The position numbers were made by a program, and so were the translations under genes. Shown one piece after another: positions 10,129 to 19,194 of a stretch of 20,690 nucleotides of DNA (position 1 is its first letter; each line of letters begins with the position of its first letter). The notes below the pieces were generated by a model. It saw only the letters and a program-made list of their open reading frames with translations, was not told where the DNA came from and made no database searches. This stretch comes from Phascolomyces articulosus (Eukaryota; Mucoromycota; Mucoromycetes; Mucorales; Lichtheimiaceae): positions 1-20,690 of the forward strand of contig JAIXMP010000086.1 of assembly GCA_025677815.1 (NCBI GenBank), in the 5' to 3' direction.

Positions 10129-10278
10129 CAGTATTTCCACTATCAATTAGACATTTTTTTGAAATTATTGGTCTGAATTTTAAAAAATTTTGGTCACTGT
10201 TTAGTACCTCAATTGGTCATTTGTTTAAAAACTAATTGGTCACTTTCTGAAAATCCATTTGGTCACTTTTTATAAAAT
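10129..10278 (+). repeat. Left TIR with 23-bp iterons
   Basis: 150 bp, inverted copy at 11890-12039. TTGGTCAC-like words start at 10168, 10190, 10213, 10236 and 10259, with a weaker one at 10282. The spacing is 22, then 23 bp throughout. The two TIRs differ at three sites that I could find, all G/A or C/T. Confidence 0.9.
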
Positions 10279-10309
10279 AATATAGTCACTTTATTTTTTA
10301 TAAGTGAAT

Positions 10310-11845
10310 CTATATAGGAATATTGTTTCTATAATTTTCAAACATATTCACTGAATGCTGAATTATATTTTGAAGGTGAGCAATAGGTACTTCTTTACTA
10401 GCTTTAATAATTCTTGAGGTGAGTATTTCTACATCACTAAGCTTACTGCACTTAACCTTTGCTTTTGTAATGGCCCAGAATTGTTCAATAAGATTTAACT
10501 CAGGTGAGTATGGAGGAAGATACACTAGTGAGATACGTCTATATATAAATTTAATTTTTACCTTTTTTTTATATATTTTTTTATTTTTTATTTATTTTTT
10601 TTTTTGAAATTAATAGATATCTTGGGATAAATGGCTATTTTAAATTTATTTTTTATATCTATATTATCCATTATATTATTAAAACTAAATATCCTTAATA
10701 TTTCACATAATTTATTCCCTTCTAAAATCATGCAATATGGGATGTATCTCAGTGTATAACCTCATTTTATAATTATAGGGTCAATCATTTCAGGGATATA
10801 GATAGGTGCATTATCTATAATGATGAAATACCCTTTTATTTCTGGAAATTCATCTATAATATCTATGGTATCACTAATGAACTAAAGATAGTGTTCACCT
10901 ATAGTACCCTTAGGAATAGATAACCTTTCTTCAGGCACCTTTCTTTTTTTAGCTCCTACAACTTTTCTTCTCTTTATATTCCCAGTTTCTCTCAAGCTTA
11001 TATTTACAATACCCATAGCTAAGATTACACCTAAAATACTATATGAAGTAGCTTTCATAGAAGGAGTAGTTTCAATAGCTTGTTTACTATATGGTGCCTA
11101 ACCATGACTACAATGCATATTGATACTAAATCTGGACTCATCTACAAAAATGCAGTTGCCAAGATAGTTGATACTATTTGTAATCTATATAGTAACCCAG
11201 TCTACTTATTCTTTGAGAGTTTCCTCTTTGTTTCTACTAACAGGGTGTCAGCTTATAATTTTGATGCTAAGGTTACATTCTTCCTTCATAAACTTGGCAA
11301 CCCTTGTTTTTTTTATTTGCAAGTTGCCAAAGCTTGTAGTCAAACTTTCTACTACATCCTGAATTATTACTGTTGGATCTTTATAAAAAGAAATAGATAA
11401 GGTGAGCCTTATAGGTATTATTCAGTTGGCTAGCTGGTCTTCTGGGCATCTTATTTATCATTTTTTTCAGAATTTTTCCTTCAGGATCTTCAGCTTATGC
11501 TTTTTTCCACTTACAAGCAGTATAGTAATTAATATTGGCTGCAATGGCTGCTTGTTTTGGTTTTATTAACTTGTCCTTTAAAAAATAGAAATAATGTCTA
11601 CAGTCTTCATTTAAATAGATGGTATACTCCTGTGATCTCTCTTTCTTTGCTGGTACCACCTCTTCCATTTCAATATCTTCAGAAGTTACTGCCTTGATTT
11701 GAACATATTGCTTTTTGACATACTTTTTAAGATCTGTCAATCTTTTTAAACAAAACAACTTCTCTTCAACATAAGAAGGTGCTTCTTAACCCTGTTCATT
11801 AAAAAGATTACTGGCACCATCTTTGAAAAACATAAACATGCTCAT
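10310..11845 (-). pseudogene. DDE_3-type transposase of the 10129-12039 element, decayed
   Basis: The frame starts at 11845. An N-terminal helix-turn-helix-like segment (KQAAIAANINYYTACKWKKA) is followed by RRPASQLNNTYKAH, LTTSFGNLQIKK, ECNLSIKII and HPVSRNKEETLKE. The catalytic parts are FVDESRFSINM (first Asp, codon 11142-11140), IIDNAPIY (second Asp, 10815-10813) and YLPPYSPELNLIEQFW (Glu, 10486-10484). The order and motifs match a family I associate with Mucorales genomes. Eight premature stops are seen; most fit CAA to TAA, CAG to TAG, TGG to TAG or CGA to TGA. There is also one frameshift near 11385. The second Asp to Glu distance is about 109 codons instead of the usual 34-40, because an AT-rich insertion of about 200 bp (about 10540-10740) separates them. 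Confidence 0.85.
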
Positions 11846-11889
11846 TTTAATCATTATTTGAGAATTTTATAAAAGAAATAACTAAATGA

Positions 11890-12039
11890 ATTTTATAAAA
11901 AGTAACTAAATGGATTTTCAGAAAGTGACCAATTAGTTTTTAAACAAATGACCAATTGAGGTACCAAACAGTGACCAAAATTTTTTAAAATTCAGACCAA
12001 TAATTTCAAAAAAATGTCTAATTGATAGTGGAAATACTG
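11890..12039 (-). repeat. Right TIR with 23-bp iterons
   Basis: Inverted counterpart of 10129-10278, carrying the same GTGACCAA words at about 23-bp steps. The innermost iterons read AGTTAC and AGTTAT in place of GGTCAC, changes that are all transitions. Confidence 0.9.
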
Positions 12040-12041
12040 TA

Positions 12042-13024
12042 TTAAAGTAATAAAGTTTGTTATATACTGTTTGCCTGTCGGAAGAACTATTTATCTATCC
12101 GTCAAACATTTAATACTACGCTTTTTTTTTCAAAAAGTCAAAAAATATAGAAAAATTCAGTAAATTCTAAAAGTATTGCAAAAATTTCCACAAAAATAAT
12201 AAAAAACAAAAGAATAAAGACAAAATTGTTTAAAATACGTAAAATAGACAAAAAACGATTAAAAATTGAAAAATCAGTTTTGAATTGTTTTTATTAATAA
12301 AAACAATACAAAAATCATACTCAAAATATAGATTGCAAAAGTGCGATTAAAAATATTTAAAATTCACGCCGCAATATCTAAAATCATAAAATCACAATTT
12401 TTGTATATAACCTTTCGACAATTCTACAAAATGCAATAAATCAAAGTTAACATTAATTAGAGTTTAATATCCGAAAAATTATAAATTTTCCGGAGAACTC
12501 AATTCAGATGTATTGCCCATCGATTTGCCTAGCGTATTTACGTAATTTTAAAACGGAAGTAATCGCATCACATCTCTTTCGAAACTATATAAATCTAATT
12601 ACCCACTTTATTTTTCTTAATCTGTCTACAATCTTCAAGTTTCATTATTCACAAATAATTATTTACATAGTACACTTTCTAAATATCACAATATTACGTA
12701 ATTACACTGTAGCCACTCTCTAGCCTGCTTACGTTTTTTCCAACTTCACATATAATTTCTTTTCATCACATTTATAAGCTTTTTGCCTTTTTACCTTTTC
12801 CTTTTATTATATTTATTCTATAATACTTATTAGTTTCTCTTATTAACTCTATTATTTTTTTATATATTTTATTAAACCCTTACCTTAGTTATCTATATAC
12901 TTTATTTACTAATTGCCTTCTCTTCTACTTTATCCCTAATCTAATCATTATTTTATTTATATCTTAATATAATATTTCATATAAAATAAGAATATTAAAT
13001 AGTCTTAATAAAATAATTAATATA
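12042..13024. other. Unassigned spacer; 12060-12740 is CpG-rich for this window
   Basis: This lies between two transposons. The first 680 bp keeps roughly twenty CG dinucleotides, while the neighbouring kilobases have almost none. It contains ACTATATAAATC near 12584-12595, which could be a core promoter. One plus-strand frame (12508-12723) has no recognisable motif. From 12740 to 13024 the sequence is again AT-rich and CpG-poor. No gene can be named. Confidence 0.4.
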
Positions 13025-13026
13025 TA

Positions 13027-13230
13027 CTAGGTCAAAAAAGTGCTCTAATGATTAGTACTTTAGTACTTTTCATTATTACATATGCTATAGTAATCTGTTT
13101 CCTTTCATATTTAAATATATATTACTTTAATATGTTTTCTTACTATATATAGTATTATAAGATGATTGGTTGAAATATGGCAGGGTTATTAACATAATAA
13201 ATTAAAGAGGCATTAGAATACCTTTTTGAC
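13027..13230 (+). repeat. Left TIR of the Tc1 element, itself palindromic at its ends
   Basis: 204 bp. The outer end (GTCAAAAAAGTGCTCTAATG) recurs inverted at the inner end (CATTAGAATACCTTTTTGAC). Each arm is therefore bounded by its own inverted pair. The arm matches the right arm over its whole length, with mostly transition differences. Confidence 0.9.
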
Positions 13231-13405
13231 TATAACTATATAGCTGAACATTTAAGCTACAAAATAAACTTTTTTAATACTAGATCAAAGTTTTTTTTAT
13301 TATTTACACTCTTTCTTTACTTTTCTTTACTTTTCTGGAAAGTTTTATTATTTTTATATACTTTTTTATAATATGATGTTATTAAAATATTATATAAAGA
13401 TCAAA

Positions 13406-14428
13406 ATGAACCCACTTAGTAAAGCTAAGCAAGAGCAAGTTATTAAATACCTTCAAGAGGGATATTCTACACATATTGCTGCTCATTTAGTATCTATTGG
13501 TTAAGGTTCAGTAGTAAGGATTAGAAAATATCTACTAATTCTTTTAAAAATTGTAAAAAATAGCCACCCCTCTAAGTTGAAACACTATTTAAAGAAGCTT
13601 TTAGTTTGAAAATTCAAGTCTTCAGGTATTACCAATACTACCTAAGGCTCTGAATACTTAATGCAATATCATGGGGTTGCTGTGAGTCCTAAAACAGTCT
13701 GTAATACCCTAAGACAAGGTGGTCTTAAAGTATATAAAAAGTTAAAGAAGCTATTAATTAGTAGTATAGATTAGAAAAAAAGACTAGCCTAGGTAAAGAA
13801 GCATAAGGATTAGACAATTGAAGACTAGAAAAAGGTTATATAGTCTGATAAAACAAGAGTTAATTGATTTGGTTCTTATAGTATACTATATGTATAGTAT
13901 GATCTAAAAGCAAAGATTATAAGAAATTATATAAGATAAATAAGTAAAAATGATAGAGGTTACCTAATAGTTTGGAGCTGCTTCTCTTGGTATAGTATTA
14001 GCTATATATGTGATATTGGTGATAAAAATATAAAAAAGGAGGATTATCTTAATATTTTATAAACTGATTTAATAAACTCCTTAAACTACTATAATATGAA
14101 TATAACTGAAACTACCTTTATACAAGATAATGACCTAAAACATAAGTCAAAAATTATAATGGATTAGCTAAACAACTAAGAATTTAAGAATATAGAGTAG
14201 CTACTATAGTCACCAGACCTTAATCCAATTGAAAACCTTTAGGATAAACTTAAAAAAATAGTGCATACAAACTATATAACTCATGCTTCTAACAAAGATG
14301 AACTCTTTGATAGAATAGGAGAATATTGGTATAGCATTTCAAATAAAGTATATCAAAAATATATTAAATCCATGCCTAGAAGAGTTGAAGCTATTATAAA
14401 AACTAATAGGTTATAGACTAACTATTAG
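13406..14428 (+). pseudogene. Tc1 transposase (DD34E), 18 premature stops, no frameshift
   Basis: From ATG 13406 to TAG 14428 there are exactly 341 codons in one frame, the normal length for Tc1 transposases. A helix-turn-helix start (LSKAKQEQVIKYLQEGYSTH) is followed by a second DNA-binding part (GVAVSPKTVCNTLRQGGLK). The catalytic residues sit in VIxSDKTRVN, FIQDNDLKHKSK and SPDLNPIENL. I count 34 residues between the second Asp and the Glu. Eighteen in-frame stops interrupt it. They fall where the family has Trp (for example the run ID-, LA-, KD-, ED-, VI- and the one after PIENL), Gln or Arg. Each is thus one C-to-T step on one strand from sense (CAA, CAG, CGA or TGG). No indel is present. 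It cannot make a full protein. Confidence 0.93.
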
Positions 14429-14472
14429 ATTTCTTAATAATATATATATAATAAAGTATTTTAACTACTACC

Positions 14473-14677
14473 TCAAAAAAGTATTCTAATGCTTCTTCAA
14501 TTTATTATATTAATAACTCCACTATATTTTAACTAATCATCTTATAATACCATATATAGTAAGAAAACATATTAAAGTAATATATATTTAAATATGAAAG
14601 GAAACAGATTACTATAGCATATATAATAATAAAAAAAGTACTAAAGTATCAATTATTAGAATACTTTTTTGACCTAG
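14473..14677 (-). repeat. Right TIR of the Tc1 element
   Basis: 205 bp inverted counterpart of 13027-13230, with the same end-to-end palindromic pair (inner TCAAAAAAGTATTCTAATGC, outer ATTAGAATACTTTTTTGACC). Confidence 0.9.
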
Positions 14678-14884
14678 TATATATAAGATATAGCATAATT
14701 TAAAATATTATTCATAATAAAGATATCAATTTCAAAATATTTTTTATTATATTTTATAGTAGTCTATAGCAATTATTGCCTTTATTGATTTGAATATATA
14801 GGTTTCATTTATACATTTATATCTCTTTATATATATTTAAATTCTTAGTTTTCAGTTCTTAGTTCTGCCTATAGTTCCTCAGCT

Positions 14885-14969
14885 CCTATAAAGTTTAGTT
14901 TGGCTTGATTCTTTCAAATTACAGTTTAGTTCAATTCCTTAGAAGAATCGAACCAAACCAAACTATAGG
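14885..14969. repeat. Hairpin-forming inverted repeat
   Basis: GTTTAGTTCAATTC (14924-14937) pairs with GAATCGAACCAAAC (14945-14958) around a 7-base loop, with three G-T-type mismatches. A further related copy (GTTTAGTTTGGCTTGATTC) lies at 14893-14911, and CCTATA/TATAGG sits at the outer edges. Could be a small foldback element or a remnant of GGTTTGGTTCG-type repeats. Confidence 0.6.
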
Positions 14970-15109
14970 GAACCCTAGAAAAAAACATAGTAAAAAAAAA
15001 TAGATTTTGACAATTGCAAACATAGAGCTAGTACATTTATAATAACAATATTATGAAACATATGTATTATATGCTATTTTTACTATAGATTATAAAACAC
15101 AACCTATAA
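14970..15109. other. AT-rich spacer, nothing recognised
   Basis: No supported frame or motif. Confidence 0.5.
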
Positions 15110-16855
15110 ATAGTACTTCAATTATAAATTGAAAGAGCAAAATAGAAAAACAATCCAGAATAGTATAGGTAATAATATTATAATAGAACTATATAATAAT
15201 TATTTTTAATATATAGGAAAAGATAAACCATTTCAATAGAGCATTACCAAACATGAATCATATGATGTATTAAATATTGAAAGAGGAATCAGAGGTATAA
15301 AATAAGAATGGGTTGAATAGAAGGAAGTATATTATATATAGTTATAGTAAACCTTTTTTACTAATTATTTTCAACTTTCTCTTTATATATATTCCCAATC
15401 TTTTTTTTTCTATTGCATCATTACCACTACTACTACTACACTACAATAATTATATATTTATTATAATACAAACTACAGCAATGTGTTTTAGAAAAAAAAA
15501 CTATGCATAATACTAGGTATATTGAAATCATATAAAAAATAAAAAGATAGTTTTTTTTATTAACTTTTCTTAATAATTACCATTTTATTTTATAGGGAAT
15601 ACACACACATATTTTTTTTTATTTACTATGTTCAATCCATTCAGTATTGCAATACCAATTCAATAAATAAAAGGACAATACTCTTGGCAATATGACAATA
15701 TATAAATATTAAGGAAATTGGATTATTATGATAGATAGATATAAAGGGGGGGAGTATATTTTTTTATATATTATTACAGTATTATGATCTTCATTTATAT
15801 TTTACAATACTCCTATATTACAATGAACAGCATGAATATATTACTAATATAAAAATCGAACTGACTTGTTCATTAATGGAATTATATTAGATTAATGTTT
15901 AGCTTTTTTCTTTTTAACTATTCTAGATGTTGTAGGTCTTTTTTTTTGAATCTAAAGATAGACAAAAGTAGATAAAAAGAATAAAATGATAGAAATAAAT
16001 TATCATGGCTATTCATATTAATATAAATATATATAGAAGGTTTAATAGAGTAGTAAAGCATAAAAATAGATACACATAGATAAAACAGTATGGAAGGACA
16101 GAGAAAATAAAGTATAACAAAAGAATTAATTAAATAGAAAGTATACTCTTTTTCTTTTTTTTCCCTTTTATCCTTTTTCATCTTATTATAAAATATTACT
16201 TTACTTCTCTTTATTTTTTCAAGTTCAATCAAATTTTACTTTTTTACTATAGATCAATAGCTAGCTAATAATTACCAAGTTCTTATAAAAGATACAATCT
16301 AAAATACACTTATTTATTCAGTAATTCCTAGCATTTCTGCTCTTGTACTAGAATAAAAATTTTATGTTCATACTAATCAAAAGGATGATTATTCTTTATT
16401 TAGTAGAATTAATGCCTATTATTTGGATGGTAGGAGAAATATTGCTTTTTAGATTATTGATGTTATTGGGCTAATTTTATATATACTAATATGTATTATA
16501 TAAAAATATGACTATACAGTTGATTCTATAGATCCAAAGACTAAAAAAGCCCTAATCCAAGAAAAAACATATACTAAGTATAGTAAGTATTAAATGATGT
16601 TCTAATTTATTTTTCAGTAACTTATTATAATAAAAAACAGATGATGCATTAGTATGATGTAGAAAGGGGGATAAGTAGGTTAAAAGTACCCCATGGTCTT
16701 TGGTAGCAAATGCTTTAAAGAATAGAGGAGGTCTTACACCAACAGAAGCATTATAGGCAAGGGATCAAATCTTCTAAAAACCTGATACAATACTAGTTGC
16801 ACTCTAGGTTTCTCTTTTGAAGAAACTACTAGAAGACACATTTGAATTTGAATGA
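15110..16855 (+). pseudogene. Unidentified decayed multi-exon gene
   Basis: The clearest part is 16321-16855. After a T-rich acceptor (TTTATTCAG, ending 16320) a frame runs 16321-16582. A 58-nt intron (16583-16640, GTAAGT to CAG) is followed by a continuing frame to TGA at 16853-16855. Readable stretches are YVHTNQKDDYSLFSRINAYY, LDGRRNIAF, YDYTVDSIDPKTKKALI, STPWSLVANALKNRGGLTPT and LLKKLLEDTFEFE. About eight in-frame stops occur; all are one transition from Gln, Trp or Arg codons and there is no frameshift. A similar short segment (SITKHESYDVLNIERGIRGI) sits at about 15216-15315 and may be an upstream exon. Composition is protein-like, but I do not recognise the family. The middle (15320-16310) shows no clear exon. 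It could be a host gene or a piece of another element. Confidence 0.45.
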
Positions 16856-17265
16856 TTAATGTATTACACCACTTAATTAATAATCTAATTTTTAATTACT
16901 AATAAACATTATATATTTAGACTAATGCTACAACTGTTTTCCATAAGAATTAAATAACTATCTACTACAGAGTTATCTGGATCAGCATAATATAAATATA
17001 TATTGAGATTTTGATGTATGAATCATAGGTTAATGAGAGTATATATAAGTAAATGATGAGATAAAATGGTAATAAAATCGAATGTAAAAATAAAGAGACA
17101 GATAAGAATATAGTTGAGAATCTTTTTATTGTTCAAATTTGCTCATATTTATATGTTTTATCTATCTAATGTAATGATGTTGTTCACTAGATCATTCTAG
17201 TACTATGTTTCACTAACTTTAATTAAAGGACGATTGATATCTAATTATTCAAGTGTATATGCATA
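16856..17265. other. AT-rich spacer left of the right CACTA, nothing recognised
   Basis: No frame or repeat supported. The three bases before the CACTA terminus are ATA (17263-17265), the half of a possible 3-bp target duplication whose partner is outside the window. Confidence 0.5.
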
Positions 17266-17284
17266 CACTGCAAAAATGTGTAAC

Positions 17285-17575
17285 TATAACGCGCGTTGAA
17301 GGCGCGTTATAGCTCATTATATGCTACCTATAACGAGCTATAACACGTTTCTGTACTCCTATAACGTGCTCAGCTATAACGAGCTATAACGCAAATATAA
17401 CATGCATTTTAGTAACGCTTTTAACAAGCTATAACATGCATTTGATGAACTATAACGTGCTTTTTGATGAACTATAACATGCTTTTGATGAACTATAACA
17501 TGCTTCTGATGAACTATAACATACTGTTTCTATAGCTTTAATGCACGTTTTATTAACTATAACATGCTTTTATTT
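17285..17575 (+). repeat. Subterminal array of TATAACNNGC motifs
   Basis: About thirteen copies of TATAAC followed by GAGC, GTGC, ATGC, GCGC or similar. The outermost two form a perfect 10-bp inverted pair (TATAACGCGC at 17285-17294, GCGCGTTATA at 17302-17311, 7-base loop). Further in, the unit CTATAACATGCTTTTGATGAA repeats about every 21 bp, close to two helical turns. Such arrays are the usual binding sites of CACTA accessory proteins; binding here is inferred. Confidence 0.85.
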
Positions 17576-17577
17576 TT

Positions 17578-17973
17578 ATGATTCATTGTTTTCTGATTTT
17601 CTTATTGGCCATTATTGTGTACATTATTTATGATTATAGAAAAAAAAATATGATTTTATTTATTTTTTATTGGATAATAAAAACTAGTAATACTGCTTCT
17701 ATCACTATTTATTATCATACTAAACTATTTTATTCTATCTGTTGTCCTACCTCTTTTACGCCGATATTGCTATTCATCATAGGACCCATGAAAAACGTTG
17801 GTTTTTTTTTACCCACACTCTATTATTTGTTTGCTACTTTGTTGTGGTATAGATCGTTCGGTTTACCCATGAAACACGTCATCGTCATCACTTGTAAAAA
17901 CCATGTTCTTGATTTTACACTAGCCAAAAAAAAAAAAAAAGGAAAAAAGTCTACTAGAATGAGTCTAGAATGA
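17578..17973 (+). CDS. Small hydrophobic ORF of the CACTA 5' region, right copy (hypothetical)
   Basis: 131 codons from 17578; the part shared with the left copy starts at the ATG at 17650. Shared stretches are MILFIFYWIIKTSNTASI, KLFYSI.CPTSF and LLFIIGPMK. The product would be strongly hydrophobic at first, then Lys-rich because it runs through an A tract near 17926-17947. Nothing is recognised. As in the left copy, conservation is no higher than in the surrounding non-coding DNA, so coding status is uncertain. Confidence 0.3.
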   Translation: MIHCFLIFLLAIIVYIIYDYRKKNMILFIFYWIIKTSNTASITIYYHTKLFYSICCPTSFTPILLFIIGPMKNVGFFLPTLYYLFATLLWYRSFGLPMKHVIVITCKNHVLDFTLAKKKKKGKKSTRMSLE

Positions 17974-18932
17974 GTCAAGAGGAAAAACAAAAGTAAACAA
18001 CCAGACAGAATCAAATCAATGTACCTGGTAGTGTTTTGACAAGAGTATTGTATGAAAATACCTATTCAAAAAAGTAATAGTTAGCATATGTATATGAAAA
18101 GCATATTCCGTGATGTATTCATAAAGAAGAAAATGATTTACCATTATACAAAAAGGAGATACAATCCACTGATGTTGTAGTCAATACTATTATGACCCTA
18201 AAAATCGTTTTTCACAATTAATAAAAAGAAAATTATTACTATCAAGAAACAATTAAAAAGTTTCAAAAATAATATCTTACCTTATGTTTACAGTGATAAG
18301 GAGAAGGTGCCATTCTATTAAAAAAATAAATGTCAGTACGGTAATCATAGTAACATGTTTAATGATAGCAACTATACCAGTATATACAAAAGAACTTACC
18401 ATTGAATTGACCTTCGTGTCAATCTTCATGTCAATCTATAAAAGAAAAAGGAAAAAAAACCAAGAGAATAGGAATATGAGTATACTATGTCAAACACCCT
18501 TCCAACCACACATATGTATATTCTTGACCTTGGTACCATATTGTCCAAAAGGAACCTTGTGAATTTCATGTTGAATTCTACAGATACTGTCAAAATGTTA
18601 GCTAGTTGTTTTCAAACGTCTGTTTTCTTCCATTCAATTAATTTCACCTATCCCCAAAAAAGTAGTACTATATGCCATTGAGTTACATGTTCATGTGTTA
18701 GAGATAGATAGAAAAAGTAAAAGGCAATACATTATAGAGGAAAAGGGATGCATTCGTAATGTAACATTCGGATTTGCTTGTTGGGGAAAAACAAAGAAAG
18801 AAAAAAAAACAGTGAGTCAAAAAAGGGAGAAAGAGATGCATAGCCACCTTATCATGCCAATGAGATATTTTTTAAATGGCGAAATATGCTTACCTCCATT
18901 GCCAAATTTGGATCGTGTTGTCAATGCATGAA
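17960..18932 (-). ncRNA. Putative antisense multi-exon transcript, right copy (non-coding)
   Basis: Minus-strand counterpart of 5250-6300. There is a donor GTAAGC at 18893. Candidate exons are 18435-18400 (36 nt), 18314-18281 (34), 18197-18142 (56) and 18061-18025 (37). The introns between them are 85, 83 and 80 nt. Donor words GTAAGT, GTAAGA, GTAAAT and GTACAT and T-rich TAG acceptors are kept. The ATG in the 36-nt exon opens only about 18 codons once joined. The structure recurs in both copies; transcription is not shown. Confidence 0.4.
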
Positions 18933-19075
18933 AAAGAAAAAGATTGTTGTTTTTTAAATCGATGAATGACTATATAGAAAATAATAAAGATATGAGTAAA
19001 CAACATGCACTGTAAAAAGGATATTATTTATTAAGAATAATTGTTTTGGTACCTAATAGTGACATGAAGAAAAAC

Positions 19076-19084
19076 TATATAAAA
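19076..19084 (+). promoter_or_regulatory. TATA box of the right accessory gene
   Basis: TATATAAAA about 111 bp upstream of the ATG at 19195, in the same context as the site at 5092-5100 of the left copy. Confidence 0.65.
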
Positions 19085-19194
19085 AGGATAGTATTTTAAT
19101 ATTATGGCTCATCGTTATTATTAACACACACATATACACCCACACTCACATGCATTTTATTTTTATTCATACATACCTTTTTTTATTTATTAAC

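Larger units (their letters stand above)
10129..12039 (-). mobile_element. Tc1/mariner-superfamily element, complete and decayed (TA target duplication)
   Basis: 1911 bp bounded by 150-bp terminal inverted repeats starting CAGTATTTCCAC, and flanked by TA at 10127-10128 and 12040-12041. One transposase gene on the minus strand fills the interior. CAGT ends, TA duplication and a D...D...E transposase with YLPPYSPELN fit the Tc1/mariner/IS630 superfamily. The element is intact in outline, but its gene is dead. Confidence 0.9.
13027..14677 (+). mobile_element. Tc1-family DD34E element, complete and decayed
   Basis: 1651 bp, flanked by TA at 13025-13026 and 14678-14679. Ends read CTAGGTCAAAAAAGT and ACTTTTTTGACCTAG. 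Long TIRs (13027-13230 and 14473-14677) enclose one transposase frame on the plus strand. TA duplication, long TIRs and a DD34E transposase define the Tc1 family. Confidence 0.93.

Noticed and set aside
12584..12595. Firm promoter call at ACTATATAAATC
   Set aside because: TATA-like words are frequent in such AT-rich DNA and no gene downstream could be supported, so it is only mentioned as a possibility.
12508..12723. 71-codon plus-strand ORF as a gene
   Set aside because: No motif, no supporting splice or copy evidence, and composition typical of AT-rich spacer.
13406..14428. Alternative genetic code with TAG/TAA read as an amino acid
   Set aside because: The stops replace Gln, Arg and Trp alike, and ordinary Gln and Trp codons occur in the same frame. 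Directional C-to-T mutation explains all of them; a single reassignment does not.
15918..16232. 104-codon minus-strand ORF as a gene
   Set aside because: Lys/Ile/Tyr/Phe-rich translation of low-complexity DNA, with no recognisable motif.
4990..19190. One giant palindrome or one element with very long TIRs
   Set aside because: Both arms contain the same gene order starting from a CACTG terminus that faces inward, and the subterminal arrays differ. Two separate insertions explain this better.
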